DNA of 64,000 nucleotides, taken from the NCBI GenBank assembly GCA_021029095.1, contig JAJOHG010000014.1:124001-188000 (forward strand), read 5' to 3'. The position numbers and the translations under genes were made by a program. Of the stretch, positions 11,326-20,528 are shown piece after piece; the stretch's first letter is position 1; every line of letters begins with the position of its first letter. Source of the stretch: Phellopilus nigrolimitatus. Lineage: Eukaryota; Basidiomycota; Agaricomycetes; Hymenochaetales; Hymenochaetaceae. The notes beneath the pieces are model-generated. The model searched no databases. It worked only from the letters and a program-made list of their open reading frames with translations, and had not been told where the DNA came from.

Positions 11326-12876
11326 CTAGAAAATCATCAGGAAGAAACCAGCAAAGACAGTGATGGTGTGGACGACAGAAATGTGAGGTGTGGAGAGACG
11401 AACAAGAACAGGGAGGATGGAAGAGAAAGTAGCGTCGCACGCGACGGCGATATGCGCGCGCGCTCTCGACATCGCGCACCTCCAGCGTCTGGATTCGATC
11501 CGGCAGCGCCTCCCCGCCCGCATCCTCTCTGCCGCCCGCCCACGCTCAAGCGTCGCGATATGTGCCTCGCTATCCGCATCGAGCGCGGCGAACGCTGCTC
11601 CGTCGCCCGCCAGCACTTCCACCTCAGGCATCCCGACCGCCGACAGGAAGCTGCGGATGGTTACCAGATCCTCCGCCGAGAACACATTCAGGCCCGGGTC
11701 GGCGGGAGGGAAGCACTCTCTGGTGCAGGCGCCGTTTAGCGCGGAACGCATGATTCACTGGGAAAGGTCTGTTGTCGTTATCGAAGACGGTCCTGCAACC
11801 GCTGCTGCTGCTGCGCGCCGCCGCATGTTAATAGGAATCGACATGCTCGTCGCTGGCGGACCGCCGAGAGTGTTACCCGGGCCAAAGAACGAGGTTACAG
11901 GGTTTGCCAGCGCGATCGTATTTGAGTTGGTGCTGGGCAAACCCGCAACGCGAGCATGACCATGCCCGCTTGCTCCTCGAGGCCTCGCAAACTCCGAAAC
12001 AGTCTGTTCGAAAGCAAGATGAGTCACTGAAGTTTCAATGGAAAACTAACTGAATGCTAACTCACCGTTGTACCATTGTTCCAAGCAACTGAGAAGTGCG
12101 CAACAGGTTGCAAACCCGCACGAGCGGCAGCGGCTGCATATGCAAGTCTCTGGCGCTCTCTATCCCGCGCCAGCCGGCGCTCCTCCCTGTCATGCGCAAC
12201 TGTCGACACTGTACGCCCTCCCGACCCGCTTCCACTTCCATCACCGACACTGGCCTTCCGCGCTGTCGCCGTCGCCTTCAGTAGCCTGGCCCTGTCCGAC
12301 ACCCCCGACCCGCCCTCGGTTATGTCGTCGCCCTCGCGCGCACTGCACCAGAACCTATGACCCTCGCTCCATGCACGCGACTGACATTCCTCCTCACAAT
12401 TTCGCCTTCCTGCACCGTCGGCACTTGGCGAACTCTCGCGGTAACAACTCCTATTTACCACAAAGCACGAGAAGTGGTTGGGGTCTTTGTGAATAGACGA
12501 ATAAGAGATGATATAAAGAGATACGTACTATTAGCACACTGTTTTATCCCGCCGCGGCTCTCGCCCTTCGGCACGCACTGCGCATGATGACGCCCGAACA
12601 ATACTGAGTTTCTGGTGGTAAGAAAGGCGGCGGGGTCGGTAAACTACTCTCCGTCGGGCTTGGACCAAACGTGAAACGCTCGACGAGCGAGAACACGTTG
12701 GTCGTCCCCGGCGACAACGGATGGTAGCTCAGGCGCGGCTTGTAAAATGCCTGGCGTGCGTGCGGGTATTTGCTGAGATACGCGAGGAGCTGCAGCGAAA
12801 GTAGTACATCCACTTCGCGGAATGGACCCGGCTCCTCTACGGTGCTGGTGATGGTGCTGGTACCGGTGCGTCGCAC
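11326..12876 (-). pseudogene. samB/MUB1-like MYND zinc-finger protein, degenerate
   Basis: In ascomycetes samB/MUB1 proteins act in morphogenesis and ubiquitin-dependent turnover. Family-like stretches on the minus strand are EVDVLLSLQLLAYLSKYPH and KPRLSYHPLSP, then NVFSLVERFTFGPS, all at 12620-12830. The MYND finger follows: PREFAKCRRCRKAK (12400-12440), then ECQSRAWSEGHRFWCSA in another frame. Comparison of AAATTGTGAG with the expected Lys-Tyr-Cys codons shows a two-base loss inside the finger. An intron between the two parts looks eroded. Downstream frames (12057-12300, 11755-12027, 11326-11751) are Ala/Arg-rich and broken by shifts. Similar low-complexity frames continue upstream to about 13800, but I cannot tie them to the family. 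Assigned from remembered motifs. Confidence 0.65.
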
Positions 12877-12899
12877 GCGGGGTAGGGCTCGCTGCCGGT

Positions 12900-13750
12900 G
12901 AGGGCGAGGCGGAAGCAGCAGTATGTAATGCTAGGGCATCGCGCGTTGCTTGAACGGGAGACTCGAGGTTAACCCGCCCCGGCGCCGCAAGCAGACGAGC
13001 TCCGCGCTAGACCCGCATTCGCGCCGTCGGCGGCAACGGGCACCGCGACAGGCATCGGTGGGTGTGCATGCGCGTGCATGGGTAAACCCGATAGGACAGC
13101 GCGCGGTGTGAGTTCTTCTCGTCCGTGCGCGTGGCCGTGGTGGCGGCGGTGCTCGCGCGTCGTGTTGCGGGTATTGAGGGTTATTGAGGGTTAGGGCATT
13201 CGCGCGTGTGCGCGGTGGGCGACGATCGCGCCGGGCGCGCCAGGCGGAGCACCCATCGCCAAGTCGTCGTTGACGTTTTGGTCAAGCGCCACGATCCCAT
13301 CAGACACGCCGTCGTCCGCCGCGTTCGTGTTGATGATGATGTGTGCATCGAGGTCGACGTCGAGAGTATCGGAGGCTCCGGCCACAGCTACACCGGCCGC
13401 ACCTGCTTCTCTTGGGGATGGCGAGTCAGAGATGAGTCCGTTGTGGATGCGAAAGGGATGGTGGGGGCGGCACGTTCTCGTCCACGACCTGATCCTGCGT
13501 CATCGACGTCTCCACCTCAACATCCGCATCATCCTCCGTGTTCGGTCGCGATGTCCACGCAGACGGTGTTGCAGACTCGGCAACACGCCCGCTCACGGTA
13601 CGACTCCGCGACATTAGCGGCCCTGGCATGGGCAGCTCTTGCAAACGATCGCCGACGTCTACGTCCCAAATACGTCGCGCCACAAGAGTGCCCGAGCAGT
13701 CCCGTCCAGGGATAATGACCGTGCCCGTCGGCGTCCCATAACCCAGCGGC
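12900..13750 (-). other. GC-rich degenerate stretch upstream of the samB-like relic
   Basis: Minus-strand frames here are open for 60-108 codons, rich in Asp, Ala and Pro, and start without convincing ATGs. They may be the former 5' part of the samB-like gene. I see no recognisable domain. Confidence 0.25.
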
Positions 13751-13752
13751 AT

Positions 13753-13796
13753 AAGTGTTTGCAGAAGTGTTTGCAGAAGTGTTTTCAGAAGTGTCC
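13753..13796. repeat. 12-bp tandem repeat, about 3.5 units
   Basis: The unit GCAGAAGTGTTT repeats with one or two changes. On the minus strand it would encode an Asn-Thr-Ser-Ala/Glu repeat. It lies in a degenerate region. Confidence 0.7.
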
Positions 13797-14020
13797 GTTG
13801 ACACCGTCATCTCCGTATCTGAAGCGGCGATGCTCCGTTCGTCCTTAGGGCGGCGTCAGATGAGTAAACGCGAAGAAAGTCAAGAAATCGAACTCACCTC
13901 GGCAATCGCAAAGGACCGTTCTCGTGCAAGAAGGCGGATAAGTTCTCGTGCTTACTCGAGCTGGCGCTGCTCGAACTGCTGCTGCCGCCTGAAATATCTT
14001 TGTTCGCGGTTCTCGCGCGG

Positions 14021-15169
14021 GATGCCGCTCGCGCTCGCACTCGGGCCGACAGCGAAGCGCACGTGCGGACTTGGAACGCCATGGCCGGTTCCGCGCAGCT
14101 CACACTGCAATGGCATGAGATGCCCCGAGTGCGATGCCAGGCACATCGACACGGCGCAGATGTACCGTAACGAGCCGGATATCGGGATTGCGGGAGGAGA
14201 TCTTCGTCAGTGAGTGCTGCAGTGGTTTTCGGCACCGCGTTCTGAAGCTCACGGACTCGACTTTGCGTATACAGCGACGAAGGTCATCCAGGGTATCTTG
14301 CTCTAATACGTGCGGAGTTTTGTAATTCTCATGTACTCCGTGATCATAGCCTACATCGACCTCTACCTCATTCACAGCCCGCTTTCTGGAAAGGAGAAGC
14401 GTCTTGCGACCTACCGAGCACTTCTCGAGAAGCGCGACGCGGGAAAGATCAGGACCGTTGGCGTGTCGAACTAGTTGAGTTTTTGTCGTCCGTCTTCATT
14501 CTTTATTCACGCTGGCTTACAAAATGTCGAATGTCGCTCTCGCATGGCTGTGCGATGGTGTGAAGCACCTCGAGGAGCTCCGCGAAGCCAAACTCGAGAC
14601 TCCAGCGGTGAACCAGATTGAGGTCAGTAGCCTGCGTTTTCAAGTAGTTCATTAGCGTGTTGACGAGACGCAACGGGAACAACTCCATCCGTTCTGTCAG
14701 CAGAAGGACATCGTTGAGTACTGCAACAAGAACGGCATTGTTGTGCAAGCGTACTGCCCACTCGTACGCGGCGACTTTAGCAGCCCGGTGCTCCAGGAGA
14801 CCGCAAAGAATGTGCGTGAATCCCTTGCTACTTTCTTCACCCGTGTTTCTTAGTTAATATATATTTGACGCATTTCAGACCGGTAAGAATCCTGCTCAGG
14901 TTCTCGTTCGATGGTCTCTCCAGCGCGGGTACGTCGATCGTTGGTGAGAATACCATGATATTTTCGCTAACATGGTTAACCGCTATCTTTCCCATCTTAA
15001 TCCGTCACACAGCTTCATCCCACTCCCGAAGTCCGCGAACCCGGAGCGCGTTGTCTCGAACGTCGACATATTTGACTTCGTGCTGTCCGACGCGGACATG
15101 GCAAAGCTCGACTCGCTCGACGAGGGTAAGGCGGGCGCGATCAGTTGGAACCCCGTCGATGCACCGTGA
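14021..15169 (+). pseudogene. Aldo/keto reductase, broken copy
   Basis: NAD(P)H-dependent aldo/keto reductase fold. Starting at ATG 14021, HIDTAQMYRNEPDIG carries the AKR signature with the catalytic Asp and Tyr. After a shift come REEIFVS, a likely intron (14213-14272) and TTKVIQG. An in-frame TAA follows, then IDLYLIHSPLSGKEKR and GKIRTVGVSN. The next intron lacks a normal AG acceptor before KHLEELREAKLETPAVNQIE. The C-terminal part is well preserved: IPLPKSANPERVVSNVDIFD, then AKLDSLDEG, ending at 15169. The mix of conserved signature blocks with a frameshift, a stop and a lost splice site supports a recent pseudogene. The AKR subfamily is not resolved. Confidence 0.75.
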
Positions 15170-15419
15170 AGTAAAACGCCATTAGGGCTATTTGGAGATA
15201 CGACAATATTCGAAGGACAAAACTTTGTATAAGGTAAAAGTCCATTCATAAGAAGCCAGAAACGTGTTCGGATCTTATTCATGCGAATGATATGCTTGCG
15301 TTTCTCACTCATTCACATGAACGTTTCCCAAAACGCTGTCGCTGTACCATCTGTCGCCGATCAGAGATTCTCGATTCTGTCTGTCCTCAGCCTGTTAAGT
15401 TGCTTTTGAAACCAGTGAT

Positions 15420-16145
15420 TTACCGATGCGTTGCGAAGAAGTATGATCCAATAAATTCCTTGATTACAACAGTCTGGCAAAACATCAAATGAAACGAACC
15501 CGATTTAGTAAAATACACATTAACTGATATCACAACGAGCTTACGGATCTCGCGACTCCAATCCGGCGTCGCCGCCGCGGGATTCCGAGCGCAGTCTCGA
15601 CAACAGTAAAATACATGTTCCTCGTTTTTCTTTTCGGAGAGGTCCGCAATTGCTTGCGCGAAGGCATCGATGAACCGTTGCACGCGAACATACCAGGGGC
15701 TGCCGATTTCCCATACGGCCGTGTTGATCCTCTCGGGATGGCTATTTATGTGGCTGAAAAGGATAAGCTTCATCGGGGATTTGACAGCGGCCGCACGCTG
15801 CACGAACGCACGTATCGCGGCAGGCGGTTGTGCATCAGAAACGGAAAGCCAAAGCCGGGGAGTAGCAAGAGAAACATTGCGAAAACGCCGAGAGACGTGC
15901 GAGAGTCTGACGGACAGGAATATGGATTCGAGCGTAGGGCTCCCAGAATCATTTGAGTAGAGCTGGTATGTGGTTTCGAATATGAGTGAGAGGATCTCAT
16001 CGGGAAGCGTGTTGATACGATCCGCGGTGAGTGTGTGCTTCCTTGTCGGATTTCTTTTCTGCCTTTTAGGACGGTGGGGTACGAGATCAGGCTGCTGTTC
16101 TTCACCAAGTCGCAACCTTTTACCCCTTCGAGTTTCAACAGGCAT
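15420..16145 (-). CDS. F-box protein (short)
   Basis: The first ATG in frame is at 16145 (MPVETRRGKR); the open frame extends a little further upstream without an ATG. A basic stretch is followed by an F-box, INTLPDEILSLIFE, at about residues 45-58, the SKP1-binding part of SCF ubiquitin ligases. The rest (LSHVSRRFRNVSLATPRLW) is the usual post-F-box pattern of the large basidiomycete F-box family, which recognises unknown substrates. At about 240 residues it is half the usual length. The last 40 residues may be a read-through intron (donor GTTAAT near 15525, acceptor TTGCCAG near 15480), so the 3' end is uncertain. It may be truncated. Confidence 0.6.
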   Translation of the reverse strand: MPVETRRGKRLRLGEEQQPDLVPHRPKRQKRNPTRKHTLTADRINTLPDEILSLIFETTYQLYSNDSGSPTLESIFLSVRLSHVSRRFRNVSLATPRLWLSVSDAQPPAAIRAFVQRAAAVKSPMKLILFSHINSHPERINTAVWEIGSPWYVRVQRFIDAFAQAIADLSEKKNEEHVFYCCRDCARNPAAATPDWSREIRKLVVISVNVYFTKSGSFHLMFCQTVVIKEFIGSYFFATHR

Positions 16146-16485
16146 ACCTAGGGTTACAGTGTCAACATGATCAGACACTCATTGTCAGGCGGCTTTACAG
16201 TATAATAAGATCACTTCTTACTCGCCGTTTGATATTCCTATTCAGAGATGGCCGCTTAAGTATGCTAAGTTGATTCGAGGGTCGATCAAGTGTTGAAAAT
16301 CGCGGTTTCCGTGGCTCAAATTGGCATGATTAGTCAGCTTTGCCACGCGAGTGGCGGAGACAAATACTGTAATTCCCCAGTCACGACGAACATTGTGACG
16401 TCAGCGTGCCAGCGTAAGTACAAAATTACATGTATAGATATAACAGCGTGCTCTAACTCTCTTTCCGGGTTTTTCCTCATTCAGC

Positions 16486-16905
16486 ATGGCGGCGCGACTC
16501 GTTGTCTGCGCGCGCGCTCGCAGTATGCTCTTTGGCGCTGCACACCGTGCAGTGTCTGCTGCACTCGAGCAGGGTACTGCTGGTCCCTGGACGACCAGCA
16601 TGACGAGCTCGCGCGTTTTCAGTTCGAGGGCGCAAATAAATCTAACACGCGCTTGATAGCGGAACATATAAGTTCCCGTACGAGGCGCTCGCGCAATTAC
16701 AGGCGCCCAAGTTCCTCAGCGACATAGTGAAGTCTGCTGGGTGCAGTGCATCTCGACAGCAATGGCAACGTATACGCGGTGCAAGATGTGCTGGAGCAGC
16801 TAGGGTTGATTTCCGAGCTGCGGCGCGTCGTGCGAGGTGTAAGGTGTCTAGCATCCGGTGTCGCGAGTCTTGTGGAGTGGGACATGAAGAGTCCTAAAGC
16901 CCGTA
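16486..16905 (+). pseudogene. Unrecognised gene remnant with presequence-like N-terminus
   Basis: From ATG 16486 the frame begins MAARLVVCARARSMLFGAA, rich in Arg, Ala and Ser without acids, as in mitochondrial targeting peptides. It stops after about 55 codons. Well-formed protein sequence then resumes in other frames: FPYEALAQLQAPKFLSDIVK (about 16664-16735) and, after a one-base shift, HLDSNGNVYAVQDVLEQLG. I do not recognise the family. Broken frames within 400 bases suggest a remnant, though missed introns could explain part of it. Confidence 0.4.
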
Positions 16906-17320
16906 GATTTAAAATTAGATAACAAATACCTTGTGTCCTTAGTCGCTTCTAGCAGCTTGTAATTGAGTAATTTTTGTTCTTCGCTTTCGGGGATTACAAA
17001 GTGAATGAAGGAGTGAAAGAGCCGTATCGGCCGCAATGATATATATCCCAAAATTTAAAAGCGGGCCTGCAGGCTGCAGCTGGCGCAGCGCGCGGGGTAC
17101 ACATTTTGATATTAGCCCAGCCGAGATTCGATCCCACTCGAATTTCCTCTCAGCAACCCGCCAGAATACTAACCAAGTCCAGACCGCAGCAGAACATACC
17201 TGACTGAGTCGCTTGTACAAACACACGTCCGCAGAAGAAACGGCGGCAAGAACGAAGACTAGCGCAGAAGATAGCCGAATGCTGCCATCTCGGGCTCATC
17301 GACTTGCGTGATCCAATTTC

Positions 17321-18325
17321 CTAGTCTTGAAAGCAACGTCGCGATAAGCAAGAGAGCACAATGATAAATAAAGGAAAGGGGCGTACAGCTGGTACCGTTG
17401 ATAATAGAGCCCATGAGATCGACTGCAACGAAGAGGGGGCGAGGATGGCACCACCGAAGGCAGCCGCCGTCAGAATCACGCGCTTGAGCTTCTCATGCAT
17501 CGAGGCTTGCCGGTGGCCGGCCATGACCATCTGCTGGTCCTTGAGCTGCTTCGCGACGTCGCGTGCCAGACACCCAGGTTTTCGAAAAAAGTACGCTCAC
17601 GGATATGATGAACACGATGGAAACCTCAGTGTGGACGGGGCCGAGAAATGCTGCACGAAGCGTGTGCAGCAGGGACATGGTTTGTGAGATCTCCGCTTGC
17701 GAAAAGCTATGACGAGTCCTCGAGCGCCTTCCATTCACCCAGAAGTCGCATGAGAAGGTTACCGGGGGAGCGACTAGCAAGCATCTGGCCGAGGATGACG
17801 ATGTTGCTCGTGAGCGGACTCTCGAGCACGATCAGCATATCGCTGGTGTAGAAACGTTTTACGGAATATGAGCTACGCTGGCCACGGAAGCGATTGCTCT
17901 GAACCGGGATCTCGGGACGTAAGAGTCACGATCTCCACATCTACCTGCAAGGTTTACGTCTCGAGATCCCGGTTCAAAGTGAAAAGGAGGTGGAAGAGCG
18001 CGATGACGGCATACTCGAACTCTGGACCACGACCGGAGTTGACCGTCTTTGGCGAGAACGCCTTCAGATGACCGATTCGCAAATGTTCGTCGCAAGGAAC
18101 AGAGATATCCCTTCTGAAGGAGCTCGTCGAATAGAATGAGAGCGGAAGCAACGAGCTGGAGGATTAGGAGCAGACAGACATCAGGGCCAAGAGACGAAGG
18201 AGAGCCGTAGAGACCTGTGAGGACGTCGACAAGTTGCCTGAAGTGACGATCGGGCTGATGCCGAGTTCCATAGTGCCCACGGTCGGAAGAGTCCGCAAAC
18301 ACGTGAGCTCTGATTTCCATCGCTC
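17321..18325 (-). pseudogene. Sec61 alpha (ER translocon pore) pseudogene
   Basis: Pieces of the Sec61 alpha subunit occur in order on the minus strand. They are VLTGLYGSPSSLG with [10 protein letters not shown] (about 18170-18230), DELLQKGY, then in another frame [19 protein letters not shown] and IALFHLLFT (about 17975-18070), FRGQR (about 17880), HTLRAAFLGPVHTEVSIVF (about 17650) and [20 protein letters not shown] with [14 protein letters not shown] (17440-17550). The N-terminal third and the final membrane helices are absent or scrambled. Several frame changes and short deletions separate the blocks, and a foldback inverted repeat interrupts the middle. Sec61 alpha is essential, so an intact copy should exist elsewhere. 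Matches are from remembered family sequence. Confidence 0.8.
17901..17975. repeat. 22-bp inverted repeat inside the Sec61 alpha relic
   Basis: Arms at 17901-17922 and 17954-17975 are reverse complements with one mismatch (GAACCGGGATCTCG...GACGTAA), spaced by 31 bases. The similarity extends a few bases outward with another mismatch. The left arm sits where Sec61 coding sequence should continue. Confidence 0.75.
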
Positions 18326-18329
18326 AAGT

Positions 18330-20420
18330 TCTCCTTTTTCTCGTCCCGCGTCCCGACGCGCCCTTTATTTTATTAAATGGTGCCCTCTGCGCAAGCGACG
18401 ATACACGTTTCTGTCAACTCGATCAAGAGAATCAGCATGTCCTTCACTTCAACGAGCCCGACTGTACGGAAGCACCTGCGAAAGACGTGCGTTTCCTCCT
18501 TCTCTTCGTCCATTTTACAAACCAGCTAACGTTTTTGCGCGTGCGTCTGGATGACTTTCACTTTAGTGCGTACGTATTGTTCTTTCTTCTATGAATTTAT
18601 GCTGCCCGCCATGGAGCTCTACGACATCGGGGAGGTCAAAATGCACATGCGCATTACTATCCGGTGTGTCCGCGTCTTTTCAAATCTGTCAATCGATTGT
18701 ACATAGAAATTTGAATGCAATGAAAGTTTTTAAATTTTGGATCGCGGTGTCGAGATGGGAAGTGCACGAGGATTAGGACAGAGAAACAGAGAACGCCAAT
18801 CTAGGAACGGAGAAAGGAGGAGTGGATAGAGCGCTAGCGAGGGAGAGGCTGAGGATTATGGTCGAAGGGTGCCTCTCGCCACCTGTTGTTCAGTCTCTTC
18901 ACTCGAAGCGCGCGGCTCCTTCGGCTCATCCAATTGCTACCATGTCCTATAAGAAAGGATAGGTGTTCCATGCAGTTGAGCGGGACACCAAGCAAATCGA
19001 CTGAAGTGCATTCTTAGACCCAACTTCGTTTTCAATAGACACATAATTAGCAGTTTGTCGTTAAGTAGTACTACAGCATTTGGCTGCGTTTCGAAACGAA
19101 ACACAAAAAAAAAAAAAAAATTATAGGGGATTTCAAGATTTCCTAATTATATTCAGTGGGATAATATATAGTACGAGGATTGCAAAATAGCTGACATTCC
19201 TCTAATGGTCGATTACAGATTCTGCGTTGCGCCCGAATCGAAGAGGTGCTTCGGCTATTCAGTGGCTTCTCTCGAGTCAAAATGTAAACTGCGGAATCGA
19301 CGGTTGACTCTTCTGGTCCGATCCTCGACGACATACTGCCGCTAGGTAGTTGAGCTGCTTGATCTGCTCGAACTGGAAAGCGGTATCCAACGAAGAAACT
19401 TGAAGACAGTTGGCTTATCTTGTATCAGAGTTCACGCGTCGGCCCGGCGACGTTACCTACGTGGATGTGCTGTGGGTCGGTTGCTCCAAACTGACAACTT
19501 CTGTGCCGGCCCCGTCTTCACCGATCACGCCGACGATACCAATGATTGCGAGCTTGACCTACCAGCCTCTTGCTGTACCTTTGAGAAAGTCTGGTGGGCT
19601 GTGGAAGAGAAAGGCACGAGTTATTTTATAGCAGGTATCCCCTGGAGAATTAGGTGAGCCTGTACCGTTTTCCCTTTCGTGCTAGAATTCGAAGCTCACA
19701 CGTCTATCTACCCCACTAAAAGGGTAATTAACGGTGGAATGTCCCTCCCGTAATTTACTAGAACACCATGCCCGAGACTCCCGTCTTCGCATGCAGTCGT
19801 TCGTCATAGTTATCTTAGGAATCCGCCGCATGTGCATGGACGTTATTCGATCGAGTTGCTGCCGAGAATCGATCTGTTTCCCAGGCCAGAGCAAACATCC
19901 CCTGGCCGCTTCGACTTCTTCTGTGTCCGCTTTGCCTCTCTGGGGCTTACGGTCGTTCACGGGAGGCGTTCTACCTTTTTTGTCGCTCTTCACATTCTCG
20001 CACATCTCCGCGTACTCCCACAAGCTCGAACCAACGCTTCATCTCGGATTTCAGGAAATTTGTCTGGAACTCGCTGGTGTCCTTGCGAAGTATGGACGTT
20101 TCGGCAGCTATCTTTCCAAACGGATCTTGAGGGCTGAGAATGGATGCGACGTTTTCAGCAGAAGCAGACGTGCTGCTCCGTTTCCAGAGCGGCCAGGGGT
20201 TCCTAAAGTTTCTTCTTCGTCTTGGACATCCGTGCACCACATGCTCCCATCGCTCCTCGTTTCGCCGCCATCTCCAGGTGGCGAGCCGTACGCGCCTTGG
20301 GCCTTAGTCACACCAACCTCGGCATTCGACTCTTGTGCTTATCGTACTGACACATGTGGGAACACGTATTTCGGGCGCATTGTCGTTCCTTAGGCCATAG
20401 AAACGCAAACTGTCGCATTG
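18330..20420. other. No supported gene
   Basis: Only short frames are seen. A plus-strand patch at 18420-18680 contains protein-like words (HFNEPD, AMELYDIGEVKMHM) in different frames and could be another relic, but I cannot assign it. A run of 16 A is at about 19106. Minus-strand frames at 19680-20310 have no recognisable domain. Confidence 0.4.
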
Positions 20421-20435
20421 ATTGGGCACTTGATG

Positions 20436-20441
20436 TATAAA
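20436..20441 (+). promoter_or_regulatory. TATA box of the OPT transporter gene
   Basis: TATAAA in the context TGTATAAAACG, 88 bases before the ATG at 20529. A pyrimidine-rich stretch lies between them, as is common at fungal transcription starts. Confidence 0.6.
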
Positions 20442-20528
20442 ACGGGTCGTCGCCCCATACTTCTATCTCTCTCAGTGTCTCTCGAGCTTGCCCGCCCCCT
20501 GTCTCTTCCCCCTTCGCTCCTGTGGACA

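Noticed and set aside
17100..17200. Possible tRNA on the minus strand (TTGGTTAGTA and ATCGAATCTC)
   Set aside because: The expected 7-bp acceptor stem is absent and the T-arm stem does not close.
18420..18680. Glycoside-hydrolase-like word FNEPD and AMELYDIGEVKMHM on the plus strand
   Set aside because: The words lie in different frames with no surrounding domain; too little to name a family.
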